Positions 12,001-24,398 of a DNA stretch of 64,000 nt are shown here, piece after piece. The notes beneath the pieces are model-generated. The model was not told the DNA's origin. It ran no database searches and saw nothing but the letters and a program-made list of their open reading frames with translations. The position numbers were made by a program, and so were the translations under genes. Origin of the DNA: Cylindrodendrum hubeiense (taxonomy: Eukaryota; Ascomycota; Sordariomycetes; Hypocreales; Nectriaceae); assembly GCA_014621425.1 (NCBI GenBank), contig JAANBB010000059.1:1-64000 (forward strand), written 5' to 3'. Numbering within the stretch: position 1 is the first letter of the stretch; each line of letters opens with the position of its first letter.

Positions 12001-12873
12001 GCGCTCCAATAATGAACCACCGTTGCTAGCAGGTTCGCCGCCGAGGTTATTCTGTGACAAAATGTTGATCGATGGAGTCGTTTCGGTGGTAAGGAGGCGT
12101 CCGGCACACGGCTCCCGGCTGTGGCGGCTCCGTCGCTCACCTAACAAAACGCGCGCGCTGGTGCTGGGAGGGTGACATCGCATGAAACAGGGAGGCCTGC
12201 TGCCGCTGACAATGATATCATTTCCGGGAATAATGCCGACCTAAAACCTCACCCAACAGGTCGGTGATTTGAGCCTCAAGCCACCTCGTGGCCTCACCGG
12301 ATTCGGGATGGAACCCATGTCTGCTCATGCGAACACTCCCGGCGGCTGAATCCATCGAGACAGAAATGAGACGCGACTCGCCTTGCGCGTCGGTCTTGAA
12401 AATGTCCTCAGGCCAAGATCCTGGCCAGTGTTCCGGGCAATGCCCGAGGCGGGGATCTAGACGGGCGTCCCCGGTGGATTCCTTGCGGCTCCCATCGTAA
12501 CCACTCGGTCTTGAGGTTCGACACGCCATGCCTACACTGGCCGAGTTGCGGGCGCTATCTTAGTGTGGAAGTCAAGCTGGGCGATCCTGGGGCCCCGTTC
12601 TCCTCCGTTGCGGTGCCCCAGATGCTTGAAATGGGACCGTGGATGACGCTGAGTCGAGCTGGAGGGCTCCATCGAAAGCTGCAACATTATACGTGCGCTT
12701 CTAGGACCACTCCACTGACTGAGCGATCCTTGTAGCCATCCTGAAGCTTCCTCGTCTTTATAAGGATCAAACATCATGTCCAGAATCTGGAGTTTTGTGA
12801 CTGATCAGCATCAATCCTCTCCTTCCTTCAACAGAACCTCCAACCAGTACAGTGAGCGACATCTTGCTTCGCC
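9041..12873. other. Long intergenic stretch
   Basis: About 3.8 kb with no convincing gene on either strand. Open frames between 11467 and 12777 overlap on both strands and have arginine/serine/proline-rich compositions expected from noncoding GC-rich DNA. A short diverged duplication lies at 9874-10013. A TATA-like TTTATAAGG at 12757-12765 is about 110 bp before the transporter ATG at 12874 and is the likely core promoter. Confidence 0.5.
9874..10013. repeat. Diverged tandem duplication, two ~50-bp copies
   Basis: Copy A (9874-9928) and copy B (9966-10013) share TTCTGA-n-TAG-n-CGA, then CCTCGCG-n-TC-n-AG-n-TCACCGT-n-ATG in the same order and orientation. Several differences are C/T or G/A. 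Confidence 0.5.
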
Positions 12874-14744
12874 ATGTATCAAATTTGGAACATTTACGGT
12901 AAGAAAAATGCCTTAAAACATCTCTATCCATTGACTAACACAGTCATGTAGCGCTTGCCGCCATTGGCACCATTGGCGGCATGCTCTTCGGCTTCGACAT
13001 CAGTTCTATGAGTGCCTGGATCGGCTCCGACCAATACCTCGAGTACTTCAACCATCCAGATTCGACCGAACAGGGTGGAATCACTGCCTCTATGTCGGCC
13101 GGTTCCTTTGTCGGCGCCCTGGCTGCTGGTGTTCTTGCTGATCGACTTGGTCGTCGCAAGGCACTCATGATTGCTTGTGGTTTCTGGATCGCTGGTGCAG
13201 TTATCCAGTGCTCGGCCCAAAACGTAGGCCACCTCATCGGAGGCCGCATTGTTAGTGGTCTCGCAGTCGGTATTACTAGTTCGCAGGTTCTTGTGTATCT
13301 TGCTGAGTTGGCTCCCTCTGAAATCCGTGGTCGTGTGGTCGGCATCCAGCAATGGTCAATCGAGTGGGGTAAGCTACAATCCTGACGATGGGAGATTCCA
13401 TGACTGACGATAAAAGGTATTCTGATCATGTATCTGATCTCGTACGGATGCTCTATCAACATTGATGGCCCTAATGCATTCCGCATCGCTTGGGGTATCC
13501 AGGCCATCCCAGGCCTATTCCTCTTCATCGGCCTCCTGTTCTTCCCTGAGTCTCCCAGATGGCTTGCGTCGCATGACCGCTGGGAAGAGGCTCACTTCAA
13601 CCTCGCCCACCTCCACGCAGGCGGCGACTTGGATAGTCCCGTCGTCATCGCTGAGATGGAAGAGGTCCGGGAGGCCGTCCGCATCGCTCAAGAGTCGAAA
13701 GACATTGGATACCTGGGCCTGTTCGGTCCCAAAATCTGGAAGCGCACCATGGTCGGTGTCAGCGTGCAGATTTGGCAGCAGCTTTTGTAAGTTTTCACTT
13801 CAGTTGGCTTTTAAGCTGGACGATGCGCTAACTTTGAGGCAGGGGTGGCAACGTCATGCTCTATTACCTCGTCTACATCTTCAACATGGCCGGAATGGTA
13901 AATATGTCCCCTATACCATGACAAACGAAACATAATAGACTAACGCGATTTATTAGAGCGGCAACGTTGCTCTGACATCTTCCATCATCCAATACGTCAT
14001 TTTCCTCGTCACTACAGGAGCAGTGTTGCCATTCATCGACCGCCTTGGCCGCAGATGGCTTCTCATCGGCGGAGCAGCCACCTGTGGTGTTCTTCATTTC
14101 GCCAGTGGTGCCATCATGGCTTCTTATGGACATGCTGTTGACAGCGTAGATGGTAAGCATTCCCGTCCCACAATTGTGCTCCAAAATTAACCAGGTGTGC
14201 AGGAAATGACATTCTTCGATGGTCCATCTCTGGCGCTCCCGCAAAGGCTGTTATTGCACTTGCATACATCTTCGTCGGCGTGTACGGTCTTACCTGGGCC
14301 CCGGTTGCTTGGATCTACTGCGCTGAGGTATTCCCGCTCAAGTATCGTGCCAAGGGTGTTGGTCTTGCCGCTGCCGGTAACTGGATGTAAGTTCACTGCT
14401 CCCACGATCAGATCTTCAAATGAGTTGCTGACACGTCCAACAGCTTCAACCTCGCGCTGGCATTCTTTGTCCCGCCGGCTTTCACGAACATCCAGTGGAA
14501 GCCCTACATGATCTTTGGAACCTTTTGCATTGCCATGACTTTCCACGCGTTCTTCTCCTACCCGGAAACCTCAAGGAAGACTCTGGAAGAGGTTGACCTC
14601 CTATTTGAGAGCAACATCCCCGCATGGCGCAGCGCCAAGGCTGGAGTCACTTTCGAGGAGAAGGTCGAAGCGGCCAGGCGCACTGGTGGTCTCAAGAATA
14701 TTGATGACGACGAGGAGACAGCGGCTCACACTGAGACTGCTTGA
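12874..14744 (+). CDS. MFS sugar transporter
   Basis: Seven exons: 12874-12898, 12952-13368, 13417-13786, 13843-13897, 13957-14152, 14203-14386, 14444-14744; total 515 aa with frame kept at every junction. The protein has the twelve-helix sugar porter layout of the major facilitator superfamily. Family motifs seen: GMLFGFDISSMSA in helix 1, ADRLGRRKA after helix 2, a GRIVSGLAVGI segment, FPESPRWL in the central loop, WQQLLGGNVMLYY in helix 7, DRLGRRWLL, and YPETSRKTLEEVD after helix 12. This is a proton-coupled hexose/pentose importer of the plasma membrane by family; the sugar cannot be read from sequence. The first exon codes only eight residues, a common arrangement in these genes. TTTATAAGG about 110 bp upstream is a plausible TATA box. 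Confidence 0.92.
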
Positions 14745-15276
14745 TTCAAGGGCAACAAAATGAAGAGTGGAGTTAGAGAACCTAGACAGAGAGCGGTGTA
14801 GTATTGTTAGATAATACAGCCATCTGGAGGGATCCCAATACCCCCTTAAACGTGAACTCCGGGATGGGTCGGGTTGAGACTCAGACGTCGAATTTTGAAT
14901 CATGTCATTAATCGTGCAGCCATGTGGGTCTGCACCTGGGCGTCAGATCAGAATGTCTCTCTATGTGGTGTTCGGGGCTCCAAGCGGTATTTCAGGGATA
15001 GAGCTTGCGTAAACACACACTTAGACAGTCATAGAGTAGTTCCGATTACCGCAGTTATGACTCTCGGTCTGGGAAAAAGCTGGCCCAAGCTGTTGAATGT
15101 AACATTGGCGACCTATGACGGGGTTGAGATGGGTGACGCGAGCCCGATTCCGCACGCAATTGCCCCTCACTAAGCCTAACTAGATCATCTGAAAAAAATG
15201 GCACCCCCACCGCGGGGAGGTCAGGGAGCGGGAGCGGGGCCAGGTTTTGCCGGGAGTCGAGCTTCAATTGCTTCTG

Positions 15277-15283
15277 TGACTCA
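15277..15283. promoter_or_regulatory. CPC1/GCN4-type cross-pathway control site (TGACTCA)
   Basis: A perfect TGACTCA palindrome 300 bp upstream of the LYS1 ATG. A second related site, TGACTCG on the minus strand, is at 15413-15419, and a TGACTC core at 15058-15063. This is the established binding word for bZIP amino-acid-starvation regulators (Gcn4, CPC1, CpcA). Confidence 0.65.
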
Positions 15284-15385
15284 GAAGGGAAGCTTTTAAA
15301 AGCATCCGATTTCCAGACACAACTTCCTGCCAGTGCTTCTATCTGCGACTATACCACCACCTCAACTCTTTTAATCGTCAGATTG

Positions 15386-15570
15386 GTAAGTGCTGCATGA
15401 AGTTCCCGCTGTCGAGTCAATTGGCTCTTTTTACCCCTCCTCTTCGTCTCCGTTGTGGGGCGGTGAGCTGGCGCATCCGCAACTCTGCCTCCCGGCGCAT
15501 CACCACATCGCATCACCACCATCACCACACCAAATCCCGTCCAATTGCTAACACCTACCCGGGAATCCAG
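15386..15570 (+). other. Probable 5' UTR intron of LYS1
   Basis: GTAAGT donor at 15386, branch-like GCTAAC at 15547-15552 and acceptor CCAG ending 15570, 12 bases before the ATG. It contains an in-frame ATG at 15397 that would extend Lys1 by 62 residues if the intron were retained. Confidence 0.55.
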
Positions 15571-15582
15571 TCAACCGCAATC

Positions 15583-16852
<1,270 letters not shown>

Positions 16853-17470
16853 AAGGATTAAGGATTTCGTTTAGTTGTGGGCTGGTCAGTTTGGGTCGGA
16901 AATAGAAAGCTGTGGATCAGCATGGCCAGCATGGGCCCTTTTTGCAATTGACGATAAAGTCGTCAAACGTTAGCGATGCACTCTGTGATCTATGGTCCAA
17001 TATTGCATCATACGGTCCTGTCGGACTCTTAATTATTCCCCCCTTACTGTCGTTTGGATTTCGTGGAGTAATGCTCCTTTACCTTAAGAATCGCATATTA
17101 ATTTGCATGCTACGGAAAACCGTGTCGGTACTCGGGCTCAGAGAAGCGTCGGAAGACACCGCTCAGGGATCACCAGGTGAGCGTACAGTGATACCATTGA
17201 CATTAATTATGAAGCAGCGAGCCGTTTCAACGACCGCCAGCTCTGAACCAACAGGAATTGGTGCGTGACATGGTGTTCTCTATGCAACCAATCGTCCCAG
17301 CCGAACAGCTATTTAAGTTTGTGATCTAGGCTTGATCCAGCCACCCGTTCTGTCATCCGCAACCTTTGTTCTCTTGTTTATGACTTGGCCATCTCTGGTC
17401 CTTTTCTCGTTCAACTTCATCAATTGCACCAATTCGATTCCATAGAGCCTTGCCGACTAACATTGTCGAG
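16853..17470. other. Intergenic spacer
   Basis: LYS1 3' UTR followed by the upstream region of the LRR-like gene. No gene or clear signal seen; the open frame 16912-17268 has no protein-like features. Confidence 0.5.
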
Positions 17471-18975
17471 ATGGCGTCGCATCCGAATCCACATTCCAAT
17501 GACGAATCTGACTCTGCGCCTCTCTCACAAAAGCCTCGGACTGAGGATCCCCTTTCATTTAGAAGGATTCGCATCTTTGAACAGGGAGATATTGAATCTC
17601 TGTATCCACTTATTATCGCATACATAGGGCGCCCGTCCCTGGCCGATTCGGTTGTGGAGTTTGCGATCGACGTCGACGGATGGCCGTGCTACCACTTACT
17701 CGGAGGTGGAGACTCAACAGCCGAGGTATCATGTCATCAAGTAGATGATGATGCACACGCTTCTATCGAGGCATATTTTCGTGGCATGGGTCTTGGGGAT
17801 GAGGCACTCGGAGTCATGTTGCCGGCATTGGAATGGAAGAAGCGGCAACTGAGGGGGGACGAAGTTGAGGAGTCGACGAAAGAGCGCAACGGACACGAAC
17901 GGGATTTTGCAAACACTGCGTCGACAATCCTGCTCTCGCTCTGCAGAAACATCGCCACTCTGTATATGGGAAAATTGGGATGGCGGGCATCACCCCTGCG
18001 GTTATACCTCCTGCTATCGGGAATGAATGGGATTCCTCGGCCGGGATTGCGAAACGTGAAGCAGGTCGAAATCATCACTGGCACGTCCTGGCAAAGTGAA
18101 GCGACAGAATATGGGCTGCTAAACTATCAGACATACTTCAACTACGTTTGCCGGCTCCCTGCGCTGGAATCGGTCGTGTTTGATGGAGTGGGGGATTATG
18201 AAGGCGGTGCCCAAACGCTTCCCCAACGTGCTTCGGCCATCAAGAAAATCAGCATTACCCATGCCGATATCCCAAGCAAAGACCTTGCCATGATATTACA
18301 GGCACCCGAGCAGCTGGAAGAGCTCACTCTATCATTTGGTGGCATGATCTATACTCATGGAGAGAGCGCTTCAGTTTGCCCAAGAACCATTGGCGAACAT
18401 CTGTCGAGGCACAGGGAGACGCTCAAGGTGCTGGATATTGACATAGACAATTCCATCCCCGACAAGAATACGGATTGCGAGGATCTTGACTCTGACCTGA
18501 GGAGCACTCATCCGATCAACCCATTACTCTGTTGTCCCTTGTCCGACGTCTAGAACACCAACCTATGCCCCGGGCTCTGCTCGATCTACCTAGCAATCGC
18601 AAATACGGGTACGGCCTCACCATGGGATCCTTCGACGACTATAAGGTGATGACAAATCTCAACATTGGCGTCAAGGCGCTACTGGGTCCTAAAAAGGGCA
18701 GTGGGCTGATGGAGCAGCCGCCCTTTAGGCTCATCGACGCGCTCCCTCCCTCGTTAGAATACCTGCGCCTCTATGGGTATGAGAAAGGCGAGAACTCTGA
18801 TGTCGATGAGCATGTCGACGAATTCATGCAGAAGAAGGAGGCGCGTCTGCCACTGCTGAAAGAAGTCGTAGGTGTGGATGAGAAGGTCCAGGATTTGGCG
18901 TCCATGTACATCGTGGAGAATAAGAGCTCCTGTTGGCAGCGACCGCACCGTGAGTTTAGCTGGATCAAGACGTGA
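17471..18975 (+). pseudogene. Unrecognised LRR/F-box-like protein, frame broken near 18500
   Basis: From ATG 17471 a frame runs to a stop at 18551-18553; a second frame, open from 18496, carries the rest to 18975. Together they would make roughly 500 aa. The protein has an acidic, Ser-rich start, then repeated leucine-patterned segments (LPALESVVFDGVG, LEELTLSFGG, LKVLDIDID, LPPSLEYLRLYGYEKGE) like the large fungal family of F-box/LRR-like proteins of unknown function; no F-box was clearly identified. The frame change can be explained by one missing base near 18490-18500. The only intron alternative, GTGCTG at 18428 to CCTGAG at 18501, would remove the leucine-rich LKVLDID segment and uses a poor donor. 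It may therefore be a recent pseudogene, an assembly error, or a gene with an unusual intron. Confidence 0.5.
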
Positions 18976-19507
18976 GCTTCACTGGGGCGGCCTAGTTGTG
19001 ATGTTGCGATGACGCGGGGGCACCGGTTCTTGCGGCACCGAAGAGAATCCCGACTCTTGCTCCCGCGTCCCCCGAAATACGTTGAAATCTGATCTCTTCA
19101 TGATGTGCTGATTGGTTGGCAGCGGGCAAGGAACATAAATAACACGCTGCAACCGGGCGCCAGTCGTCCTATCTCGTTGGTGCCCGCTCAACAATCGTCG
19201 CGAACGTGTCAATCCGAAGCACCTCAAACCCTAAGTCCCAGGCCTATGTTTCAGTCGATTAATAATTCAATTGTGATTACATCAGCTCAGGCTACAGATT
19301 TCTGACGCGTTGACCCTATTCTCACTCGCCCTCCGCTCCGCAGTCCGCATCATATCTGACTTCCGTGTCCCGGTGGCTTATTATATCCGCTAACCCCGCT
19401 GCAAGCTCGACTTTATAAAGTGTCATAAAGCGCGGCTCAGACTGTTAAATCGACATAATTACTGCTTGGCATCTCACCTTCAGCCTCAGTTTACCATTCA
19501 TTCCATC
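18976..19507. other. Intergenic, promoter of the short-chain dehydrogenase
   Basis: About 530 bp. An AT-rich TTTATAAAG at about 19411-19420 is ~90 bp before the SDR ATG and could be a TATA box. Nothing else was recognised. Confidence 0.45.
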
Positions 19508-20619
19508 ATGGCCTCTCTCGCAAAGACTGTCGTCGGCACTGGCCTGACATCCGGCATCGTAAGCCCAGACCTCCCTCCCTCCAATCCCCCACGCTAAGCT
19601 AATCGGCGGTACCAGGGCTTTGAAGCGCTCAAGCAACTCCTCGAGCAGGCTCAGCCGTACAAGATCATCCTCGGAGCCAGAAATACGTCCAGTACTCAAT
19701 CTGCGATTGATGGCCTCCAATTTGACAAGGCGGCCAACAGCACAACCATCTTGCCGCTAGATTTGGCTGATCTCAAGGGCGTCAAGTCTTTTGCTGAGCA
19801 GACGCTGGATAAGCTGGGCCAGGGCAAGATCGACTACTTGCTGCTGAACGCCGGCATCACCAACGGTGCAGAGGAGCCGGGTCCTAATGGTTCCAAATGG
19901 TGCGAGTCGTACATTGTGAACAGTCTCTGTAAGTCACGCCACCTCAATCACATTCCGGAGTCCTCTTTTCTGACACAGGGCGACGATCGTAGCACAACAC
20001 TACCTTATCCATCTTCTTCGAGACAAGTTGGTTGAGTCCAAGTCCCGCATCGTGGTTGTATCTTCCGGTGCGATTCGAAACGTACCCGACCCTAGTGAGT
20101 TACCATTTAATTGCCCTCTCTGATGATCAGCGTTTCTCACACTGCACAGGTGTCCTGGATGAGCACCTCAAGGGCGGCTCAGGTACATCGGGACGAACCA
20201 TCTACCCCGACTCCAAGTTCACGCAGCTTCTCACAGCCCACTGGTGGCGCCGGCACCTTGCGGGCACGAACGATGTGATTGCGGTCTCGCCCGGCTTGAT
20301 CCCTGGCACTGGGATTGGCAGAGGCAGCGGGATGACGCTAACTGCTAACATGCCGGACGCAAAATCCGTCCCCACAGGTAAGTCGACTTGGAGAATGCAT
20401 ACAGGGACAACGTCGTTGACATATACTACAGGCGCAGAGAGTGTTCTCCGGGCGTTTACGCGAGATGACCTACCCGAGGACCCGGAGCGGATATTCTTGA
20501 CGAGCTGGGGTGAGTGGTGGGAGAAGAGCGTCTATGAAGTCAGCCTGGATAAGAGCCTCCAAGATAAATGGTCTCCCAGCAAGGAGGAGATTGAGAGAGA
20601 AGAGGGCATTTCAGCGTAA
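19508..20619 (+). CDS. Short-chain dehydrogenase/reductase (SDR)
   Basis: Five exons: 19508-19558, 19616-19928, 19993-20094, 20150-20377, 20432-20619; 293 aa, all junctions in frame. The classical SDR elements are present in order: an N-terminal nucleotide-binding Gly motif (GTGLTSGIGFEAL, interrupted by the first intron at GI/GF), LDLADL after strand 3, LLLNAGIT, SRIVVVSSGAI with the catalytic Ser, and YPDSK with the catalytic Tyr and Lys. The following PGLIPGTGI is the usual loop after the active site. The second residue of the TG motif is normal but the Gly run is TGLTSGIG. NAD(P)-dependent oxidoreductase acting on an alcohol or carbonyl; substrate unknown. It resembles fungal WW-domain-oxidoreductase/retinol-dehydrogenase-like SDRs, which lack further context here. 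Confidence 0.9.
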
Positions 20620-22600
20620 ACTAGTGTCTTCAGAATAAACACTAAGGAACTCGCCATGACCCTGAATTCACGATGTATGTGCTTGAGCTTTAAGAATTGT
20701 GTTGATTTGGCAGTCGTCTTGGATTGGATATACGCGAGCCGTCATTGCCTCGCCAGGAATGATCTTAGCACAGATGAATACGAAGCCCAAAGCCATGGCT
20801 CATCCATTGGCCAAAAGAGAAGCTATTTTTCGACCCGTGTAAGAGCCATGGTGAAGAAATGATATCCCTGTCGAACATGACATTCCCCGCCAAATGGATT
20901 TAGCCCCCGGCATGACTCTGTCGGTGTTATTCGTATGGGGTGCGAGATGTTACCCTACGCTTACGGGACAGCAAACACTAAGCTATACGAGAAATACGCG
21001 ATACCTGACGGCCCGTGTCTCGGGAGGAGCTGTTTGATCAAAGTCCTTGTTGAACAAAGGACCTTGCAGCGGGATTCCGCCGGAAGCCTGCAGCCGTGTG
21101 TACAAGCTGAAGCCCTCTCCGATTTGAAACGGAGCGGAATAGCACGAGGCAGCCATACACAAAGCAACTCTTCAGTTGCGCCAAGGCAGATATATTTTGA
21201 TATACACAATTGTGTGCCAAGTCCCCTGTGGCGGTCGTCCAGGGCCGCTGACAGGAGGGAAAAGGTGCTGAGTGAGGTCAGCATCGCATGAGGGTGGCGG
21301 CAAGAACTCCGCCTTTTGGGCGAAGGTTTGAAAAGAATCCAGCGCATCTTGGTTTGATGTGGAATCGTCCACGCGCGTTGTAACACACAAAGAAGGGGTT
21401 GGTTGGAGGGTGGCTAAAGTGACTGTTCAGCTGAGTATATGACTCTTACGGCAAGCGCGCCGCCACCCCGTCAACGCATCGACTCTCGAGGTTCATGATA
21501 TTTCGCAACTGGCGTTGTCGTGGCATCAAATGAGGGTGGAGGCGAGGTCGAGGCTAAGAGCGGAAACTAGCAGCGTCTCGGGGGAATCTGAGGCCGGTGT
21601 TGGAGTGTAGTCGTCATCGACTTTCGCACTGGGAGACGAACAAGTGGGTCTGGGGATGGATCAGAACAGCGCTGGAAACACCAGCTCGCTGTGCATCCAT
21701 AGCTACCAGTTCGCCAGCTGCCAAATAAGCGCGATGAGGAATTAAAGTCACCAACAAGGTTAGAGTCCTGGTCATTGATCGATCTGACAGTGGGTAGTGG
21801 ACGGCGACCATCGTCTCCATCGTGCTTCTCCAACGTCTTTGCAGGGCGCACGTGCCCCTGTAGATGCAGCATCCCCATCTTCCAGGTGAAACGACACGCA
21901 GCGCCGCGCTCTGGTTGGCCAGATGGTTCGCACTCGCATTCGCAGCACACCCTCTGGCTCTTGGCCATCTTTTAGCGGGCCGTGGTCCCCTAGGGGTCCA
22001 CTGGACCGCTATCCGTCCCTCTCAGCCCTGCAGCATTCCCTCCCCAGGGGGTCGACTCGCTGGAGCACAGCCCCAGGCCCACTGAACAAACACATCTCAG
22101 TGCGCGCGCGCTCGTTTCTATAGGCCGGCCGCTGGCCCCGCCTCGAATGCGTTTCCGTAACGGGTTGCACAAGCGAGTGCGAATGACCTGCCCGTCTGTC
22201 CTGACATGCACCCATCCATCCACCACGTTATTGCAGGGAGCGGGCCAGGCGTATCAGCAGCAAGATACGACGCGCAAGGGAGTCAATCCTTTTTTAAGAG
22301 AATGCGAGTGAGAGAGGGCGGCGACTTCTACTTCGATCCCACCTCTATCTGCATCTGTATACATATATATCGTTTGGGCTTCCCGTCGTAGGACAAGCTT
22401 GAATCTGGCTTACACCCGTCGCCAACACCAACAAACATCGTGAAGCTCCATCCGAAGCTCCATCCGAAAGCCACCGGATCTGGGACACCTTTTTCGGTTC
22501 TACCTTTTCGTTTCTAGCTTTACCCTAGCCTTTTCTCATCATACCATCTGTCCTTCGACCCCTAATCTTCTAATCTTCCCATCTCCCCCAAACCGCCCTC
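20620..22600. other. Long intergenic stretch
   Basis: About 2 kb without a convincing gene. Open frames at 20961-21390 and 21567-22226 overlap on several frames and look like noncoding GC-rich DNA. A direct repeat of GAAGCTCCATCC occurs at about 22441-22467, and CT-rich sequence up to 22600 is likely the 5' UTR of the RTA1 gene. Confidence 0.5.
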
Positions 22601-23612
22601 ATGTCCTCCGACGCCCAACTTCCGGGCAACGTCATCATCTTCGGCCCCGATGGCAACTGCACCCTCGACCTCTGCCCCATAGAATGGAGCGTCTACAAGT
22701 ACCAGCCCAACTTGGCCGCCAATATCATCTTCATCGTCATCTACGCCATCGCCATGGGCGTCCACGTCTACCTCGGCTTCCGCTGGCGTGCCTGGTGGTA
22801 CATGGTCTTTATGATGCTCGGCTGCATCGTCGAAATTATCGGATACATTGGCCGCATCCTCATGCATTACAATCCCTTCTCGTTCCCGGGCTTCATGATC
22901 CAGATCGTCTTCGTCACGAGCGGCCCCGTCTTCTACACTGCTGCCATCTACGTAACACTGGCCAAGACGTGAGCATGCCGATGCCCCTCCCCTTTACAGC
23001 TGCGCTGACCACACCCCATGATACAGCATCCAATACTTAGCTCCTGAGGTCTCCCGTATCAAGCCTAATCTCATCTGGTGGATCTTCATCCCCGCAGACA
23101 TGGTCTGCCTGACGCTCCAAGCCGCCGGTGGTGCCTTGTCTACCGTGAGTGAGGGCTCCAGCCAGAATGGCGTCGACATCGCCATGGCCGGCCTCGCCCT
23201 CCAGGTCATCGTCCTCTTCGTATTCTGTGTTCTCATGACCGACTACCTGATCCGATACTTCCGCTCTAAACCCACCAACGCCCTCAGCTCGCGCATGCGA
23301 CTCTTCTTCGGCTTCTTGGCCGCCGCCGTCCTCATGATTCTTGGCCGATGCGCTTACCGATGCTACGAGCTGAGCGAGGGATACCAGGATTCGACTGTCA
23401 TCACCGATGAAGGTCTCTTTATCGGCCTAGAGGGAGTGTAAGTGAAACCCCTGATTCTGCCCGAGAATCCTGCTGACCTTTGGAATAGCCTCATTATCAT
23501 CGCCGTCTTCTGTTTGTGCATCGGGCACCCCGGGTTTGTCTTCAACGAGAAGGCCATGCTCGTCAACTCACGCCAGACTTCCGATGGAGAAGGTACCTTT
23601 GAGTCCAAGTAA
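22601..23612 (+). CDS. RTA1-family membrane protein
   Basis: Exons 22601-22968, 23027-23437 and 23489-23612, 300 aa. About seven hydrophobic helices are visible, from IIFIVIYAIAMGVHVYLGF through IAVFCLCIGHPGFVF. Family signatures of RTA1/RTM1/Rsb1-like lipid-translocating exporters are present: YxPNLAANIIF, GYIGRI, the APVFYTAAIY-like GPVFYTAAIYVTL, FIPADMVCLTLQAAGGAL, RCAYRCYELSEGY and GHPGFVF. Members sit in the plasma membrane and are linked to resistance to azoles, 7-aminocholesterol or sphingoid bases; the mechanism is still debated. The soluble N-terminal tail has CTLDLCPIEW, the conserved extracellular cysteine pair of the family. Both introns are standard. Confidence 0.92.
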
Positions 23613-23872
23613 TTTGGTGAGCTCAAGAAAAGCTGGATATTTAATATTGCTATTATCGTTTAAGACGGCGCGTTGGGCTTTGTTTTGTTCCAAACTTCAA
23701 ATCCTGAAACAGGATCTGCCCATGATAGACTATGTATCATAGACGAGCGAATACCCTTTTATTTGTTTGAGCCCAAGGCATTCACAAACCAATACTATGC
23801 TTAGCTCTGTTCATGTCGAGCTGTCCAGGAGTCCCCCAGTCTCGTTCCTTTCCTGCTGATGGTTAAAATCTG

Positions 23873-24398
23873 TCATAGTTCTATCTTGATAACTGGGCGC
23901 CAGCGAGATAACCCCGAGAGCTCATCTGTACATCCGCACCAGCATGAATCATCACAGCCACCATGTCCCTTATCCCGGAGAAGTCTGCCTCTAACATCAC
24001 ATCGGTAATTGTACGGCCTGGCCTGACACCAGCCGTGGCCCCATGCGCACAACGCCTTGCAGGGATCCAGCTGTCTCGCCTCGGCCCTTCCCGTCTCCGT
24101 GGTTGATGGAGCCTCGAAGCGCGACTCCATGTTACGGCAGCTGCAGTTGTCCTCGCATTCGTTGTGGACCCGGTCTTGGAGGAGGCGCGCGGTCGTATCG
24201 CAGCGGTAGTTGTATGGAGGATCTCTACACCAGATCATGCCTGGGAAGCACGATGCCGGGTTGAGGATAGGGGTTTTCGAGTCGTGAATGCCATAGACGC
24301 CACTTTCCTCCAGGGCCAGAGCGAAGAAAACTGTTCAAGTTAGGAAATCGTTCGCTGCGGGACGCGTCTGGGTCCCTACTGAGGATGGAGTGCTTCAT
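23873..24398 (-). CDS. Small secreted cysteine-rich protein with duplicated six-Cys module
   Basis: Two exons, 24398-24380 and 24330-23873, give 158 aa; the 49-nt intron has donor GTAGGG, branch CCTAAC and acceptor ACAG. The start MKHSILIFFALALEESG looks like a short signal peptide with an ALA cleavage motif. The mature part has 14 cysteines in two halves with exactly the same spacing, C-x6-C-x8-C-x14-C-x3-C-x-C; each half includes PYNYRCD followed by a RLL-x-D segment. The halves are joined by a Ser/Thr/Glu-rich linker of about 25 residues and the second half has extra Cys on both sides. I do not recognise the family; it has the look of a fungal effector-like or antimicrobial secreted protein, which is inference only. 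It lies about 260 bp from the 3' end of the convergent RTA1 gene. Confidence 0.65.

Larger units (their letters stand above)
14745..15582. promoter_or_regulatory. LYS1 promoter region and 5' UTR
   Basis: This spacer holds a G/C run at 15207-15235 (CCCCACCGCGGGG) that contains CreA-like SYGGRG words on both strands, GCN4/CPC1-type sites (listed separately), an AGCTTTTAAAAGC AT-rich palindrome near 15290, and a probable 5' UTR intron 15386-15570. Confidence 0.55.

Noticed and set aside
11467..12777. Overlapping open frames on both strands upstream of the sugar transporter
   Set aside because: Several frames are open at once with Arg/Ser/Pro-rich translations, as expected of GC-rich noncoding DNA.
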